Shown piece by piece: positions 37,304 through 45,568 of a stretch of 52,969 bases of DNA; the first letter of the stretch is position 1; each line of letters opens with the position of its first letter. The position numbers and the translations under genes were made by a program. Under the pieces are notes generated by a model. It worked only from the letters and a program-made list of their open reading frames with translations, was not told the origin of the DNA and searched no databases. The stretch lies in NCBI GenBank assembly GCA_021841025.1, contig JAKBWA010000088.1:1-52969 (forward strand). The letters run 5' to 3'. The DNA comes from Bacillota bacterium (lineage in GTDB: Bacteria; Bacillota; Sulfobacillia; Sulfobacillales; Sulfobacillaceae).

Positions 37304-37693
37304 ATGGCAGGATTTGACCAAAAGGAGCTCAGCTTGTGGCGCGAATTTTTTTCCCAGCATCCCATCGCTTACCAATTAATAGTCCATACAAAACGCTATG
37401 GCCCTGATACGCCCACCATTGTACATAAAAGACTCTTAGGCCACCGAAGCGGATTAAGTATAGAAGAAGTCCGGGAGAATTATCAACTTCTCGTGGATTT
37501 TGGCCTGGTGGAAAAAACATCTGGGAAAGAACTAGACCGCCATGATTTGACGTCTTCAGTTAAGAAAACCCTTAAGCGCCGGCAAAAGTACCATACGCCT
37601 CGCAAAACGCACACCTACTACCAACTTTCGCGTAAGGGAGAACTCTTGGCTAGGGCTCTTCCTCAAAATGTAACAGAGGGAAACAACACGTAA
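37304..37693 (+). CDS. DUF2250-like winged-helix protein
   Basis: A 129-residue basic protein. Residues 20-75 look like a winged helix (IVHTKRYGPDTPTIVHKRLLG, then SIEEVRENYQLLVDFGLVEKT), as in DUF2250 proteins. The C-terminal part carries THTYYQLSRKGELLARAL, the helix and wing common in PadR/MarR-like regulators. It is probably a small DNA-binding regulator; no ligand domain is seen. ATG follows AAGGAGATGACTTTCG. It diverges from the FetA-like gene and lies 147 bp before the dioxygenase gene, which has its own promoter-like signals. Confidence 0.65.
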   Translation: MAGFDQKELSLWREFFSQHPIAYQLIVHTKRYGPDTPTIVHKRLLGHRSGLSIEEVRENYQLLVDFGLVEKTSGKELDRHDLTSSVKKTLKRRQKYHTPRKTHTYYQLSRKGELLARALPQNVTEGNNT

Positions 37694-37743
37694 ATTTCTA
37701 TCTCACCGATTCCCGAGTTAAAACTTTTTCGGCTCTTATCACT

Positions 37744-37774
37744 CATTTACGAGCATTTACGCGTACTTTATTAT
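37744..37774 (+). promoter_or_regulatory. Candidate promoter with repeated CATTTACG before the dioxygenase
   Basis: TTTACG (37746-37751), a 17-base spacer, then TATTAT (37769-37774) gives a plausible sigma-A-type promoter. An exact direct repeat CATTTACG lies at 37744-37751 and 37754-37761, 10 bp apart and over the -35 region, as an operator might. The dioxygenase start is 67 bp downstream. Confidence 0.45.
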
Positions 37775-37840
37775 AGCTCTTGTGACATTTATGGCCGCAT
37801 GTAATACTAATTATCAAACGACAGGGTAGTAGGTGAAGCA

Positions 37841-38542
37841 ATGCTTTTAGCATCCCAGCGATTTGAATACGTAAACTGGTCTAGCGTGGAGTGGGATATC
37901 CGGCAAAAAGGGTACTCGGTTATTCACAGATGGTTGACTAAAGCAGAAAGCGTAATGCTTAGAGATGTATGGCAAAATCCCCAAGACTTTGGCCCGACGG
38001 TGGATATGGAGCATCATCATTTTGGTCACGGACAGTATCGCTATTTTCGTGACCCCCTGCCTGAATTTCTCACGCAATTGCGTACAAAAATGTACCCATA
38101 TTTGCGGGATATAGCTCATCATCTCTGGGATACTCCGAAAAGCAACCACTTCCCAGATTCTCTAAATGAATTTCTAGCAATGTGTCATGATGCCGGACAA
38201 AACCAACCTGGGGTAATGATGCTGTATTATCCAACAGGAGGATTTAACATATGGCATCAGGACCGTCACGGTTCAGTCCTTTTCCCTTTACAAATTATCA
38301 TCGTATTGAGCGAATCCGGTCACGATTTTGAAGGGGGAAAGTTGCTGGTCCAAGAGGAATATTCGCATAAGCCCCCGGAGCGCCACATTATCGGAGGCAA
38401 TATTGGTGACGTGGTCGTATTATGCACCACCAGCCGTCCCAAAAGAGGACATGGCCCCAAAAAATCAGAATTTTATCATGGCGTGTCCAAGGTTACCACA
38501 GGTGAGCGCTATTCGTTAAGTTGCCTTTTCCACGATGAATGA
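37841..38542 (+). CDS. 2OG-Fe(II) dioxygenase family protein
   Basis: A 233-residue protein with the jelly-roll iron site of 2-oxoglutarate dioxygenases: His139 and Asp141 in IWHQDRHG, distal His213 in FYHGVSKV, and Arg223 in GERYSLSCLF in the usual 2OG-binding place. PLQIIIVLSESGHDFEGGKLLVQE and GDVVVL are core strands. It resembles a family of stand-alone bacterial 2OG-Fe(II) oxygenases (COG3826-like); the substrate is unknown. ATG follows GTAGGTGAAGC. Confidence 0.8.
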   Translation: MLLASQRFEYVNWSSVEWDIRQKGYSVIHRWLTKAESVMLRDVWQNPQDFGPTVDMEHHHFGHGQYRYFRDPLPEFLTQLRTKMYPYLRDIAHHLWDTPKSNHFPDSLNEFLAMCHDAGQNQPGVMMLYYPTGGFNIWHQDRHGSVLFPLQIIIVLSESGHDFEGGKLLVQEEYSHKPPERHIIGGNIGDVVVLCTTSRPKRGHGPKKSEFYHGVSKVTTGERYSLSCLFHDE

Positions 38543-38622
38543 CCATTAGATTAGAAACGGGCTTGGTCTCGGTCTAACAGAAGATCACGATTAATCCCAT
38601 TCAATGTTGAACATGGTGCCCT

Positions 38623-38660
38623 CTTGATCCCTTCTCTGCCGGATCCGAGAGAGGATCAAG
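38623..38660. repeat. Imperfect inverted repeat, possible hairpin
   Basis: CTTGATCC at 38623-38630 pairs with GGATCAAG at 38653-38660, and an inner TCTCT/AGAGA extends the stem with a two-base bulge. There is no T-run. It may be a weak terminator for the dioxygenase gene 80 bp upstream or the subterminal palindrome of a decayed IS200/IS605 element. Confidence 0.4.
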
Positions 38661-38726
38661 CGGGCGGTATCCTGGAGAGATGCCGCATCTGTTTCGGAAT
38701 TGGCGCATTCACCGAAGGATTTCCTC

Positions 38727-38867
38727 ATGCTGAACGGCTGTAAGTTTCGTTTCAGTTGTATCCCGACGAAAGCCCAATACCAGATTTTACCCCGCTGCTA
38801 CCTAACGCTTTGTTCCAAAAGCAGGACAGCATTCAAAACTCCAGAAAAAGTCGGCGCGGCAGGGTGA
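38727..38867 (+). pseudogene. Possible decayed 5' end of an IS200/IS605 tnpB gene
   Basis: A 46-codon frame, preceded by AAGGA, begins MLNGCKFRFSCIPTKAQ and continues with a leucine/cysteine stretch. TnpB-type nuclease/transposase proteins commonly begin MLxGYKFRxYPTxEQ followed by a leucine-containing helix, so the similarity is in the right order and at the right place. The frame ends at a TGA, and the following sequence (reading CFRAF in another frame) may be further remnant. No RuvC motifs remain. The match is short and could be chance. Confidence 0.28.
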
Positions 38868-39362
38868 CTCAACCCACGAATTGTTTCCGCGCCTTTGTCA
38901 ATGGATGATCAGACTCACGAGATCACAGCATGACAGTTGGTCCTGGGAACGAAGAAGTCGGGGTATCCCTGACCGGGCGCAATGTATGGCGCGTTATGGG
39001 GTCAAAGGCTGTGCTATCCCTTAAGCCTCTACAATCATCATTGACCGACATCCGAGTGCACCAATCCTTCCCCCGGACTTATGACTCAAAAAATTCACAC
39101 TGAACATCCCTCTTTCTAATGATTGGCATGCTCTTGAACATTGGGATGTACATGACATGAGCAATACTTGATCGGCGCCGATATAAGCTAATGACACAGT
39201 GCGATATTTCAGGACGATGACACCACAATTACTTTTTCCGCAGAAATAGGCATTTATTCAGTCTGTCAATAAAGTCTACAAATACTATTGCCTTTCTAGA
39301 CAATATCCCATAAGATGCTGGGGAGGGATGGATTAACATCTTGAACCAAGGGAGAATGTTCC

Positions 39363-40994
39363 ATGCACACCATCGAAATAACCAAACGAGAAAGCCGGCA
39401 TTTGCGAGGGCGACTGTATGAAGATGTGTTTCTTAGCCGTGACACAGGCGTTGCCGAAGACAGTCGACAGTTGCTCAAGTTTTTTGGAATGTACCAACAA
39501 CAGGATCGGGATGTCAAGAAACAATTAGGACGCAAGACTCCTTATACATTCATGATCCGAGTGGCTACAGCCGCCGGGGTATTGACTAGCGAGCAATACC
39601 TCACTCTTGATACTCTGAGCCGAGATCTGGCTCAGGCTCAGATGCGCCTGACAACCAGGCAGGCGGTACAAATTCATGGGGTGACCAAAACCCGTCTCGC
39701 ATCTTTTGTCACCCGACTGACGGAAATGAACCTTACAAGTCTGGCTGGGTGCGGAGATGTCGTAAGAAATCTGGTGGCGTGCCCTTTGCCGGATCACCAA
39801 GGTGATCGTGATAGATTGCGAGCCATCGCCCTCCAATTGTCCAGACACCTTAGGCCAAAGACCCATGCCTACCTGGAACTCTTCGTTGACAGGGAAAAAG
39901 TCTTCGACATTGTTGAAGAAGAATCTCTTTACGGAGAACAATACCTGCCTCGCAAGTTCAAAATCGGCATGACTATTGCGGGTGATAACTGTGTGGACAT
40001 TTATAGCCATGACCTGGGACTGGTCTATCATCCCTCGACGGAGATGTGGACTCTCTTGGTGGGCGGCGGACTAGGGCAGTCTCACGGATTACCCAAGACC
40101 CATGCGTTGTTAGCCAAGCCTTTGGGTCAGATCCCGATGCAGATGATTACCAAAACGGTGGAAGCTGTTATTAGCATCCAAAGAGATTTTGGCAATAGGA
40201 ACGACAGGCGGTTTGCCCGCATGAAATATTTGGTGGAAACATGGGGACTTGACCGCTTTCGCACGGCTGTCGAGGAACGTACCGGTATGCTTTTTGAGCC
40301 TTCTGTGGAACTGGAATGGGAAAAGGCCACCGATCACCTAGTGAATGAGGATCCCTCGATCTTAGGGGTGAAACTCCCTCATGGACGCATCCAGGATAGC
40401 CATGCACTCGCCATTCGCACGGTTGTTGAATCCTTACGGCCTGTCATACACATCACTCCTCAGCAAAATATTTTGTTAACCGGTCTTAACTCTGAAGCCA
40501 AGGCCGAAGCAATAAAGATTTTGCGGATGTACGGTGTGAAACCTCCCCAGGAGCTATCCCCTTTCCATCGCTATGCCTTGGCTTGCCCAGCTCTCCCCAC
40601 TTGCACTCTGGCCCTGGCCGAGTCTGAGCGGGTCGTAGATCATGTCGTAGACACGATTGAATCCTGTTGGGCTCACGTCGGGCTATCCCCCCTTGATTTG
40701 CGTATCCGTATGACGGGATGCCCAAACAATTGTGCCAGGCCATTTCTTGCTGAAGTGGGATTGGTGGGAGCTTCTCCCGGGCGATACCATATCTATGCTG
40801 GCGGAAGCGCTCGCGGTACTCGCCTGGCACGTCTTATTGCTGAACGGGTGTCGATAGAAGACCTGGAAGAGGTTTTACTGCCGATATTTCGCCAATATCG
40901 CGCAACTAGACGCAAAGATGAATTATTTGGAGACTGGTTCGCCCGTTGTGACATAGCCCCTCTGCAAGTTGGTCAGAAAATGAAGGAGGTTTAA
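39363..40994 (+). CDS. Assimilatory sulfite reductase, siroheme/4Fe-4S hemoprotein
   Basis: A 543-residue sulfite/nitrite reductase family protein reducing sulfite to sulfide. Two ferredoxin-like halves are present (RLTTRQAVQIHG near 98; TPQQNILLTGL near 360). The cluster and siroheme ligands are Cys408 and Cys414 in CPALPTC and Cys453 and Cys457 in GCPNNCARP. The operon context with APS reductase and ATP sulfurylase decides for sulfite over nitrite. No flavoprotein (CysJ) gene lies beside it, so electrons probably come from ferredoxin or an unlinked reductase. ATG follows AAGGGAGAATG. Confidence 0.92.
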   Translation: MHTIEITKRESRHLRGRLYEDVFLSRDTGVAEDSRQLLKFFGMYQQQDRDVKKQLGRKTPYTFMIRVATAAGVLTSEQYLTLDTLSRDLAQAQMRLTTRQAVQIHGVTKTRLASFVTRLTEMNLTSLAGCGDVVRNLVACPLPDHQGDRDRLRAIALQLSRHLRPKTHAYLELFVDREKVFDIVEEESLYGEQYLPRKFKIGMTIAGDNCVDIYSHDLGLVYHPSTEMWTLLVGGGLGQSHGLPKTHALLAKPLGQIPMQMITKTVEAVISIQRDFGNRNDRRFARMKYLVETWGLDRFRTAVEERTGMLFEPSVELEWEKATDHLVNEDPSILGVKLPHGRIQDSHALAIRTVVESLRPVIHITPQQNILLTGLNSEAKAEAIKILRMYGVKPPQELSPFHRYALACPALPTCTLALAESERVVDHVVDTIESCWAHVGLSPLDLRIRMTGCPNNCARPFLAEVGLVGASPGRYHIYAGGSARGTRLARLIAERVSIEDLEEVLLPIFRQYRATRRKDELFGDWFARCDIAPLQVGQKMKEV

Positions 40995-40997
40995 GTC

Positions 40998-41672
40998 ATG
41001 CTTGATGTCGAAACGCTAGCAAAGAAGTGGGAAAATTCCGATCCGTTTGTCATACTGCAAAACGCTGCTAACCTGGGACTGAACTGGACCCTCGCGATGA
41101 GTTTTTCACGGGAAGACACGGTAATTTTGCACTGGCTCAGTCAGATTTGGCAACCTGTAGATGCGTTTTGGCTAGATACGAATCTTCTGTTTCCAGAAAC
41201 TTATGCCTTTCAAGATAAGTTGCGCGTCCAATACCCCGTCAATCTGCGCCGTATTCAGCCCTCTTTCTCCCTGAAGGAACAAGCACAACATTACGGCCAG
41301 GAACTATGGAAACAAGATCCACATCAATGCTGCCACCTTCGCAAGGTCGAACCATTGTTCGAAGCCTTAAAAGGATACGGCGGATGGATTACGGGTATTC
41401 GCCGCGAACAAAGTCCGACACGGGCTCACACCCCCATCATTGAGTGGGACAACCGCCATGAATTGTATAAGCTCAACCCCTTGGCCAGATGGTCCACCGA
41501 AGAAGTGCAGAATTATGCCGAAGAGAACCATGTGCTGGTTAATCCTCTTCATGGCAAAGGTTATCCGAGTTTTGGGTGTTATCCATGCACACGGCCAGTA
41601 AAGCCGGGAGAGTCAATTCGAGCAGGTCGCTGGGAAGGGTGGGATAAATTCGAATGCGGCATTCATCAGTAA
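40998..41672 (+). CDS. Adenosine 5'-phosphosulfate reductase (CysH family, 4Fe-4S type)
   Basis: A 224-residue thiol-dependent reductase turning APS into sulfite and AMP. The PP-loop-like opening AMSFSREDTVILH is at 33-45. The Cys111-Cys112 pair and Cys194, Cys197 in FGCYPCTRP are the four [4Fe-4S] ligands that mark APS-using rather than cluster-free PAPS-using enzymes. The catalytic Cys220 is in the terminal ECGIH. The absence of an APS kinase gene nearby fits APS as substrate. ATG follows AAGGAGGTTTAAGTC and lies 3 bp after the sulfite reductase stop. Confidence 0.93.
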   Translation: MLDVETLAKKWENSDPFVILQNAANLGLNWTLAMSFSREDTVILHWLSQIWQPVDAFWLDTNLLFPETYAFQDKLRVQYPVNLRRIQPSFSLKEQAQHYGQELWKQDPHQCCHLRKVEPLFEALKGYGGWITGIRREQSPTRAHTPIIEWDNRHELYKLNPLARWSTEEVQNYAEENHVLVNPLHGKGYPSFGCYPCTRPVKPGESIRAGRWEGWDKFECGIHQ

Positions 41673-42787
41673 AAGCGAGTGAATTTCGGGCTACAATCAG
41701 GCTGGATGATATTCGAACCTGGGACGCAGCATGCTTGCATCAAGGCGTATATGCCCCGTTGAACACATTTATGGGCCAAGAGGATTATGACCGGGTACTG
41801 AAATCAATGCGCCTAGCTTCAGGAACATTATGGCCTCTTCCAATTACCTTGCCTGTGCCCCATGATATATACGCCGCAGTACAGCCAGGGTGTATACTCC
41901 GGCTTCAGGGTACTGATGGATTTTTGGCACGTTTAACGGTAACAGAAAAATTTTGCCGCAATCTTTCCTATGAAGCACAACAAGTTTACGGAACACAAGA
42001 TCCTTCGCACCCGGGCGTTAACCGGCTCTTCACTGAACCAGAAGGCGTTCTCTCGGGCAAGATTGATCTTCTCCGGCTCCCTGATCAGGGATATTCCGAA
42101 CCTTACTGGCCGCACCAAGTCCGAGGCATCCTCAAGGACAAAGGGTTTCGCTCCGTAGCCTTCTTTCAGACCCGCAACCCCTTGCATCGAGCCCACGAAG
42201 CCTTGCAAAAAACCACTTTGGAACTGGTGGATGGATTGGTCGTTCATCCTTTAGTGGGTCCGACTAAAGCCGACGATGTGCCGACTCATGTACGCATGCA
42301 GACGTACCGCCAGGTTCTAGACCGCTATTTTCCCCGCGAACGCGTAACCTTGGCAGTCTTCCCTTCGGCTATGCGTTATGCGGGACCTAAAGAGGCCTTG
42401 TTTCACGCAATCACCCGCAAAAATTATGGCGCGACACATTTTGTAGTGGGACGCGATGCGGCGGGTGTCGGCAATTTTTATCTTCCGGATCAGGCGCTTA
42501 ACCTGGTTGCGTCTCACGCTCAGGAAATCGGCATTACTCCTCTGACATTTCGACCCTTTGGCTATTGTCCGGTATGTGATGCAATCGCTTCAGCCAGAAG
42601 TTGTCCTCATCAGGACAAATGGCTGTCGCTATCGGGAACTGAACTGCGGCGGCGCTTGCAGCAGGGAATCGAGATCCCTCCACAAATTCTACGGCCAGAC
42701 GTCGCCGAAATTCTCGAAAAGGCCTATCGCAGTCAAGACTCTTTTGACCAAGGCGACCAACCCAACCCAAAGGAGGCTTCGTCGTGA
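41654..42787 (+). CDS. sat: Sulfate adenylyltransferase (ATP sulfurylase)
   Basis: A 377-residue enzyme making APS from ATP and sulfate. QTRNPLHRAHE (172-182) carries the ATP-binding HxxH. The second signature, normally GRDHAGxG, reads GRDAAGVG (266-273), with Ala269 where His is nearly always found. A C-terminal YCPVCDAIASARSCPH looks like the zinc-binding motif of bacterial enzymes, followed by LSGTELRRRLQQG and RPDVAEIL. The ATG overlaps the APS reductase gene by 19 bases. No APS kinase domain is fused. Confidence 0.92.
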   Translation: MRHSSVKASEFRATIRLDDIRTWDAACLHQGVYAPLNTFMGQEDYDRVLKSMRLASGTLWPLPITLPVPHDIYAAVQPGCILRLQGTDGFLARLTVTEKFCRNLSYEAQQVYGTQDPSHPGVNRLFTEPEGVLSGKIDLLRLPDQGYSEPYWPHQVRGILKDKGFRSVAFFQTRNPLHRAHEALQKTTLELVDGLVVHPLVGPTKADDVPTHVRMQTYRQVLDRYFPRERVTLAVFPSAMRYAGPKEALFHAITRKNYGATHFVVGRDAAGVGNFYLPDQALNLVASHAQEIGITPLTFRPFGYCPVCDAIASARSCPHQDKWLSLSGTELRRRLQQGIEIPPQILRPDVAEILEKAYRSQDSFDQGDQPNPKEASS

Positions 42788-43275
42788 GCTTTTTCCCCGT
42801 GCTGGTAAATACCTCTGGACGACGTGTCATTGTGGCGGGAGGCGGAGAGCAGGCCGCATGGAAAGTCGATCGCCTGGTTCAAGCTGGGGTGCGGGCCACG
42901 GTTGTCAATACGGAGTTTCGTTCACCGTTCGACAAGTGGCGTGATCATCCGCTAATCACCACAAAACATTCTGTCGTTGACATTTCTGACCTGACCCCGG
43001 GCGCTTTGGTGTTTTTGGCTGACGAGGCCCGTGAATATGCCGAAAAATTCCGGGCGTACTCAGACAAATCTGGGGCATGGCTCAATGTTGTTGACAAACC
43101 TGATTGGTGTGACTTCTATTCGATGGCCCAAATCCGTCGCGGGGATTTGGTTGTAGCCGTAGCAACCTGTGGCAAAGCGCCACAGGTTGCTAAAAATCTA
43201 AAAAACTTTTTGGAGCCGATCGTGGACAATGCATGGACCTCAATAGGGAACAGAACAGTCCACCAAGAGGTCTAA
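42784..43275 (+). CDS. Siroheme synthase domain: precorrin-2 dehydrogenase / ferrochelatase
   Basis: A 163-residue protein equivalent to the CysG N-terminal/Met8p domain that oxidises precorrin-2 and inserts iron to make siroheme. The NAD-binding opening VIVAGGGEQAAWKVDRLV and the conserved NVVDKPDWCDFYSMAQIRRGDLVVAVATCGKAPQVAKNL are clear. It is shorter than typical Met8-type proteins (about 200), lacking most of the C-terminal helical region. The uroporphyrinogen methyltransferase must be encoded elsewhere. The GTG overlaps the sat stop as GTGA after AAAGGAGG. It supplies the cofactor of the first gene of the operon. Confidence 0.9.
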   Translation: MSFFPVLVNTSGRRVIVAGGGEQAAWKVDRLVQAGVRATVVNTEFRSPFDKWRDHPLITTKHSVVDISDLTPGALVFLADEAREYAEKFRAYSDKSGAWLNVVDKPDWCDFYSMAQIRRGDLVVAVATCGKAPQVAKNLKNFLEPIVDNAWTSIGNRTVHQEV

Positions 43276-43368
43276 GTACTCGTCTCGAGAATCCGGTCGC
43301 GTTTTATCTTCTCTCTGGTGTGAGAAGTTAAGCTATAGGCTTGGCTTGATAAGGCATCTGCTGCACAG

Positions 43369-43412
43369 CAAATCACAGTGAACAACCAGAAGGGTGTGTT
43401 CACTGTGATTTG
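43369..43412. terminator. Strong bidirectional terminator after the sulfate assimilation operon
   Basis: A perfect 16-bp stem (starting CAAATCACAGTGAACA, 12-base loop) lies between the siroheme synthase gene and the convergent eqolisin gene. The arms end in AAA and TTT, giving short T-runs in both directions. Confidence 0.8.
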
Positions 43413-43449
43413 TTGATCGTTGCGTGGCCAACACACTTCTTATTCGAAA

Positions 43450-44457
43450 TTATAGGCTAATTCCTCCCCACAGGCCTTGAGGTACCCGGATAACAATCGA
43501 ATGCGACAACGGAGACCACCCCCCTGAAATGCCTAACCCACCATCACCGCTGGCGCTGCGGGACGTTGTAATGGAAAAGCCTGGACCACTGATGTGAAAC
43601 TCTCCGCCCTGTCGCTGCCAAATGATCCCATTTCCCGGTCCCCAACTGTTCACGGGAAACGGTCTGCGGAAGGAACCTCGCACATCTTGTATCGTGAAGG
43701 CACCTTTTTTCATCATGGTGGGTTCAACTCTCGGTTGTCCTGCTCGGCCAGTCATAATCAAAGCACTAGCGGTCCCAATAGCTTGACCATTGGCTTCAAC
43801 ATGACCAAAAGTGACTGGGTTGGTCTTACCCAAATGGTATAAGGAGCCCTGCGTATTTGCCGGATCCTCAAAAATCCATTCCGCAGACGTTTCCATACCT
43901 TGCGCATATCTGGGCGATATATTCATTGTTACACTCTTGTTCCGAGTCTGCCCATTGTATGTTGCGCTGACACTTAAAGTCCACTGGTTGTTTCCTGCTG
44001 GAGTAATGGAAGCTGATATTTTTGATCCTAACGGAACCGACATGACGTTTTGTGCATGATTCGGCAGTTTTTCGACAAAGACATCGGCAGTAGGATTTCC
44101 ATTCGCATGTTTTTGCTCGATGGTGCCGGTTTGCACGAGTTCATGACTGTTTACACCGCCCAGTCCAATCCACTGTGCTGCCACGCCGCGAATACTGGTC
44201 ATTTGAGGGACTTGCCATGACGCAGAGACACTTTTATACGTGTTTGCAGTAACCTCATATCCAGCCCAATTTCGAGAATTTTGCACCGAGGCCAATTTAG
44301 TCACCGGTACATAGTGGACATTATTTGCTTGTTTGGGTGAGGCCGTGGTGGTCGGGTAGCGGTTCAATAAGCCCCCATGACCGTATAATAGCAGGGCTTC
44401 GACACCAACTAAGACTCCACCAGCGATAATCTCTTTGGTCAGGCGTGTAATCATCAT
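43450..44457 (-). CDS. Secreted acid peptidase, eqolisin family G1
   Basis: A 335-residue protein with an N-terminal signal segment (about 10-28), a short linker, and a G1 peptidase fold. The catalytic dyad is visible: Gln109 in SHELVQTG (after AAQWIGLGG) and Glu193 in TSAEWIFEDP. NSRNWAGYEV begins the mature fold. Eqolisins are pepstatin-insensitive endopeptidases active at low pH, best known in fungi but also in acidophilic bacteria, so this fits an extracellular acid habitat. Tandem ATG codons follow GGAGGTTGAT. It converges on the sulfate operon across a terminator. Confidence 0.92.
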   Translation of the reverse strand: MMITRLTKEIIAGGVLVGVEALLLYGHGGLLNRYPTTTASPKQANNVHYVPVTKLASVQNSRNWAGYEVTANTYKSVSASWQVPQMTSIRGVAAQWIGLGGVNSHELVQTGTIEQKHANGNPTADVFVEKLPNHAQNVMSVPLGSKISASITPAGNNQWTLSVSATYNGQTRNKSVTMNISPRYAQGMETSAEWIFEDPANTQGSLYHLGKTNPVTFGHVEANGQAIGTASALIMTGRAGQPRVEPTMMKKGAFTIQDVRGSFRRPFPVNSWGPGNGIIWQRQGGEFHISGPGFSITTSRSASGDGGLGISGGWSPLSHSIVIRVPQGLWGGISL

Positions 44458-44489
44458 ATCAACCTCCCCATTCAGGTTGCATCTGGTAA

Positions 44490-44532
44490 CGTTAACTCTA
44501 TATTAACTGCTTAATCGTTACAAAACTGTTAA
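44490..44532 (-). promoter_or_regulatory. TTAACA-like repeats upstream of the eqolisin gene
   Basis: On the minus strand TTAACA, GTAACG, TTAATA and TTAACG occur in order; starts of the first two and of the last two are 11 bp apart, with 15 bp between the pairs. Such 11-bp tandem hexamers resemble PhoP-type boxes of Firmicutes. The site lies 33 to 75 bp before the start codon and likely overlaps the promoter. Confidence 0.4.
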
Positions 44533-44575
44533 CAATCGGCGTAATAAGCTGAGATTTGGCTGAATCGTTTTGATG

Positions 44576-45568
44576 TCACAAAACTTGGGCCAAAAGCGAC
44601 AATGAGCGGTCAAAACGGTGATTCGTGTGAAAATGGCCTCCTGGGAAGAGTTCGAAGACATGGTCAATCTGGTGTTCATGGAGTTTTTGATCTAATTTGA
44701 CAGCACCATATTGAAGTTGAAACTCGTCTTCACGGCCTGCATCAAAGTACAAAAGTTTTAATGACCGCAAACTTTCCTGAATATCCTTGCGGTCCACCAA
44801 ACGAACAGGATCCCACTTCAGCCACCTTCGCCATACCCAAGACTTCAACTCCAAGGTGTCAAAGTCCAAGGGAAAATCTGCCATAAACCCCTGAGCATCT
44901 ACATTCGGACTATAGACAGCAGCCATGCAAATGATATTCATTGCGCTAATCCATGATCCCGGTTTGTTTTCGCTTTCCTCAAAAGCCTGAATAAACGGGA
45001 CAACTCCCCCTTGACTTTGAATAACTTGATAGGCTTTAGGAAAATCCGGGAGGTATGACCATTCAAAAAGCATGTCTCCCGAATGGGATACCAAGCCTTG
45101 GAATAAACCGGGGCGCAAGGCCACGGCCGCAAAAGCGCCAAATCCTCCTGATGATTTTCCCATTACCGTACGGAACGAGGACACGAATCGGGATTCAATA
45201 TAAGAACGCAATTCGTCCCATAAATACGTCGCATAATGGCCTGTCACCGGAGAATCCAAATATTGACTGCCTCCCAGGTTGGTAAAACAGTCGGGCAGAA
45301 CAGCCCTTACTGCAGGCATGCCATTTCTTCTCAGTCGACTCAAGCGCTCATAAAAATTCTCCTGCCATGGACTGTGATTCAAATATGAGAGGCCACGGCC
45401 GGTATATCCGCTTAAGACCCAAATCGTCGGCAAAGCATAGTCATCGGGAATGTCACTGGGCGCTATCACGACCGTTGTCCTTGCTGCAGGATCCCCCAAA
45501 AGATTGTCCTTCAAACACTGACTCTCATGGGAAATAAAGTGGACCGTGTACATATCATTACTGATCAA
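44576..45568 (-). CDS. Putative esterase (alpha/beta hydrolase, esterase D-like)
   Basis: A 330-residue alpha/beta hydrolase of the putative esterase family. Nucleophile Ser139 is in VMGKSSGGFGA; the acid is likely in YFDAGREDEF and the base in GGHFHTNHRF. No signal peptide is seen, so it is probably cytoplasmic. Substrate is unknown; relatives include S-formylglutathione hydrolases and mycolyl-type acyltransferases. TTG 45568 (after GAGGGATC) or ATG 45553 starts it, overlapping the TPR gene's stop, so the two are cotranscribed. Confidence 0.82.
   Translation of the reverse strand: MISNDMYTVHFISHESQCLKDNLLGDPAARTTVVIAPSDIPDDYALPTIWVLSGYTGRGLSYLNHSPWQENFYERLSRLRRNGMPAVRAVLPDCFTNLGGSQYLDSPVTGHYATYLWDELRSYIESRFVSSFRTVMGKSSGGFGAFAAVALRPGLFQGLVSHSGDMLFEWSYLPDFPKAYQVIQSQGGVVPFIQAFEESENKPGSWISAMNIICMAAVYSPNVDAQGFMADFPLDFDTLELKSWVWRRWLKWDPVRLVDRKDIQESLRSLKLLYFDAGREDEFQLQYGAVKLDQKLHEHQIDHVFELFPGGHFHTNHRFDRSLSLLAQVL

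Larger units (their letters stand above)
38543..39362. other. 820-bp intergenic region, possible insertion-element debris
   Basis: This stretch holds an imperfect inverted repeat at 38623-38660 and a short frame resembling a TnpB N-terminus at 38727 (listed separately). The last 80 bases are AT-rich and should contain the promoter of the sulfite reductase operon, with a small GTCTA/TAGAC dyad. I saw no SAM-riboswitch or T-box core. A 57-codon frame at 38930-39103 has no support. Confidence 0.4.

Noticed and set aside
38930-39103. 57-codon frame on the plus strand
   Set aside because: No ribosome binding site and no recognised motif; it lies in decayed-looking DNA.
38543-39362. SAM riboswitch or T-box leader before the sulfite reductase operon
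   Set aside because: The conserved cores of these elements were not found; the visible hairpin at 38623-38660 has no matching context.
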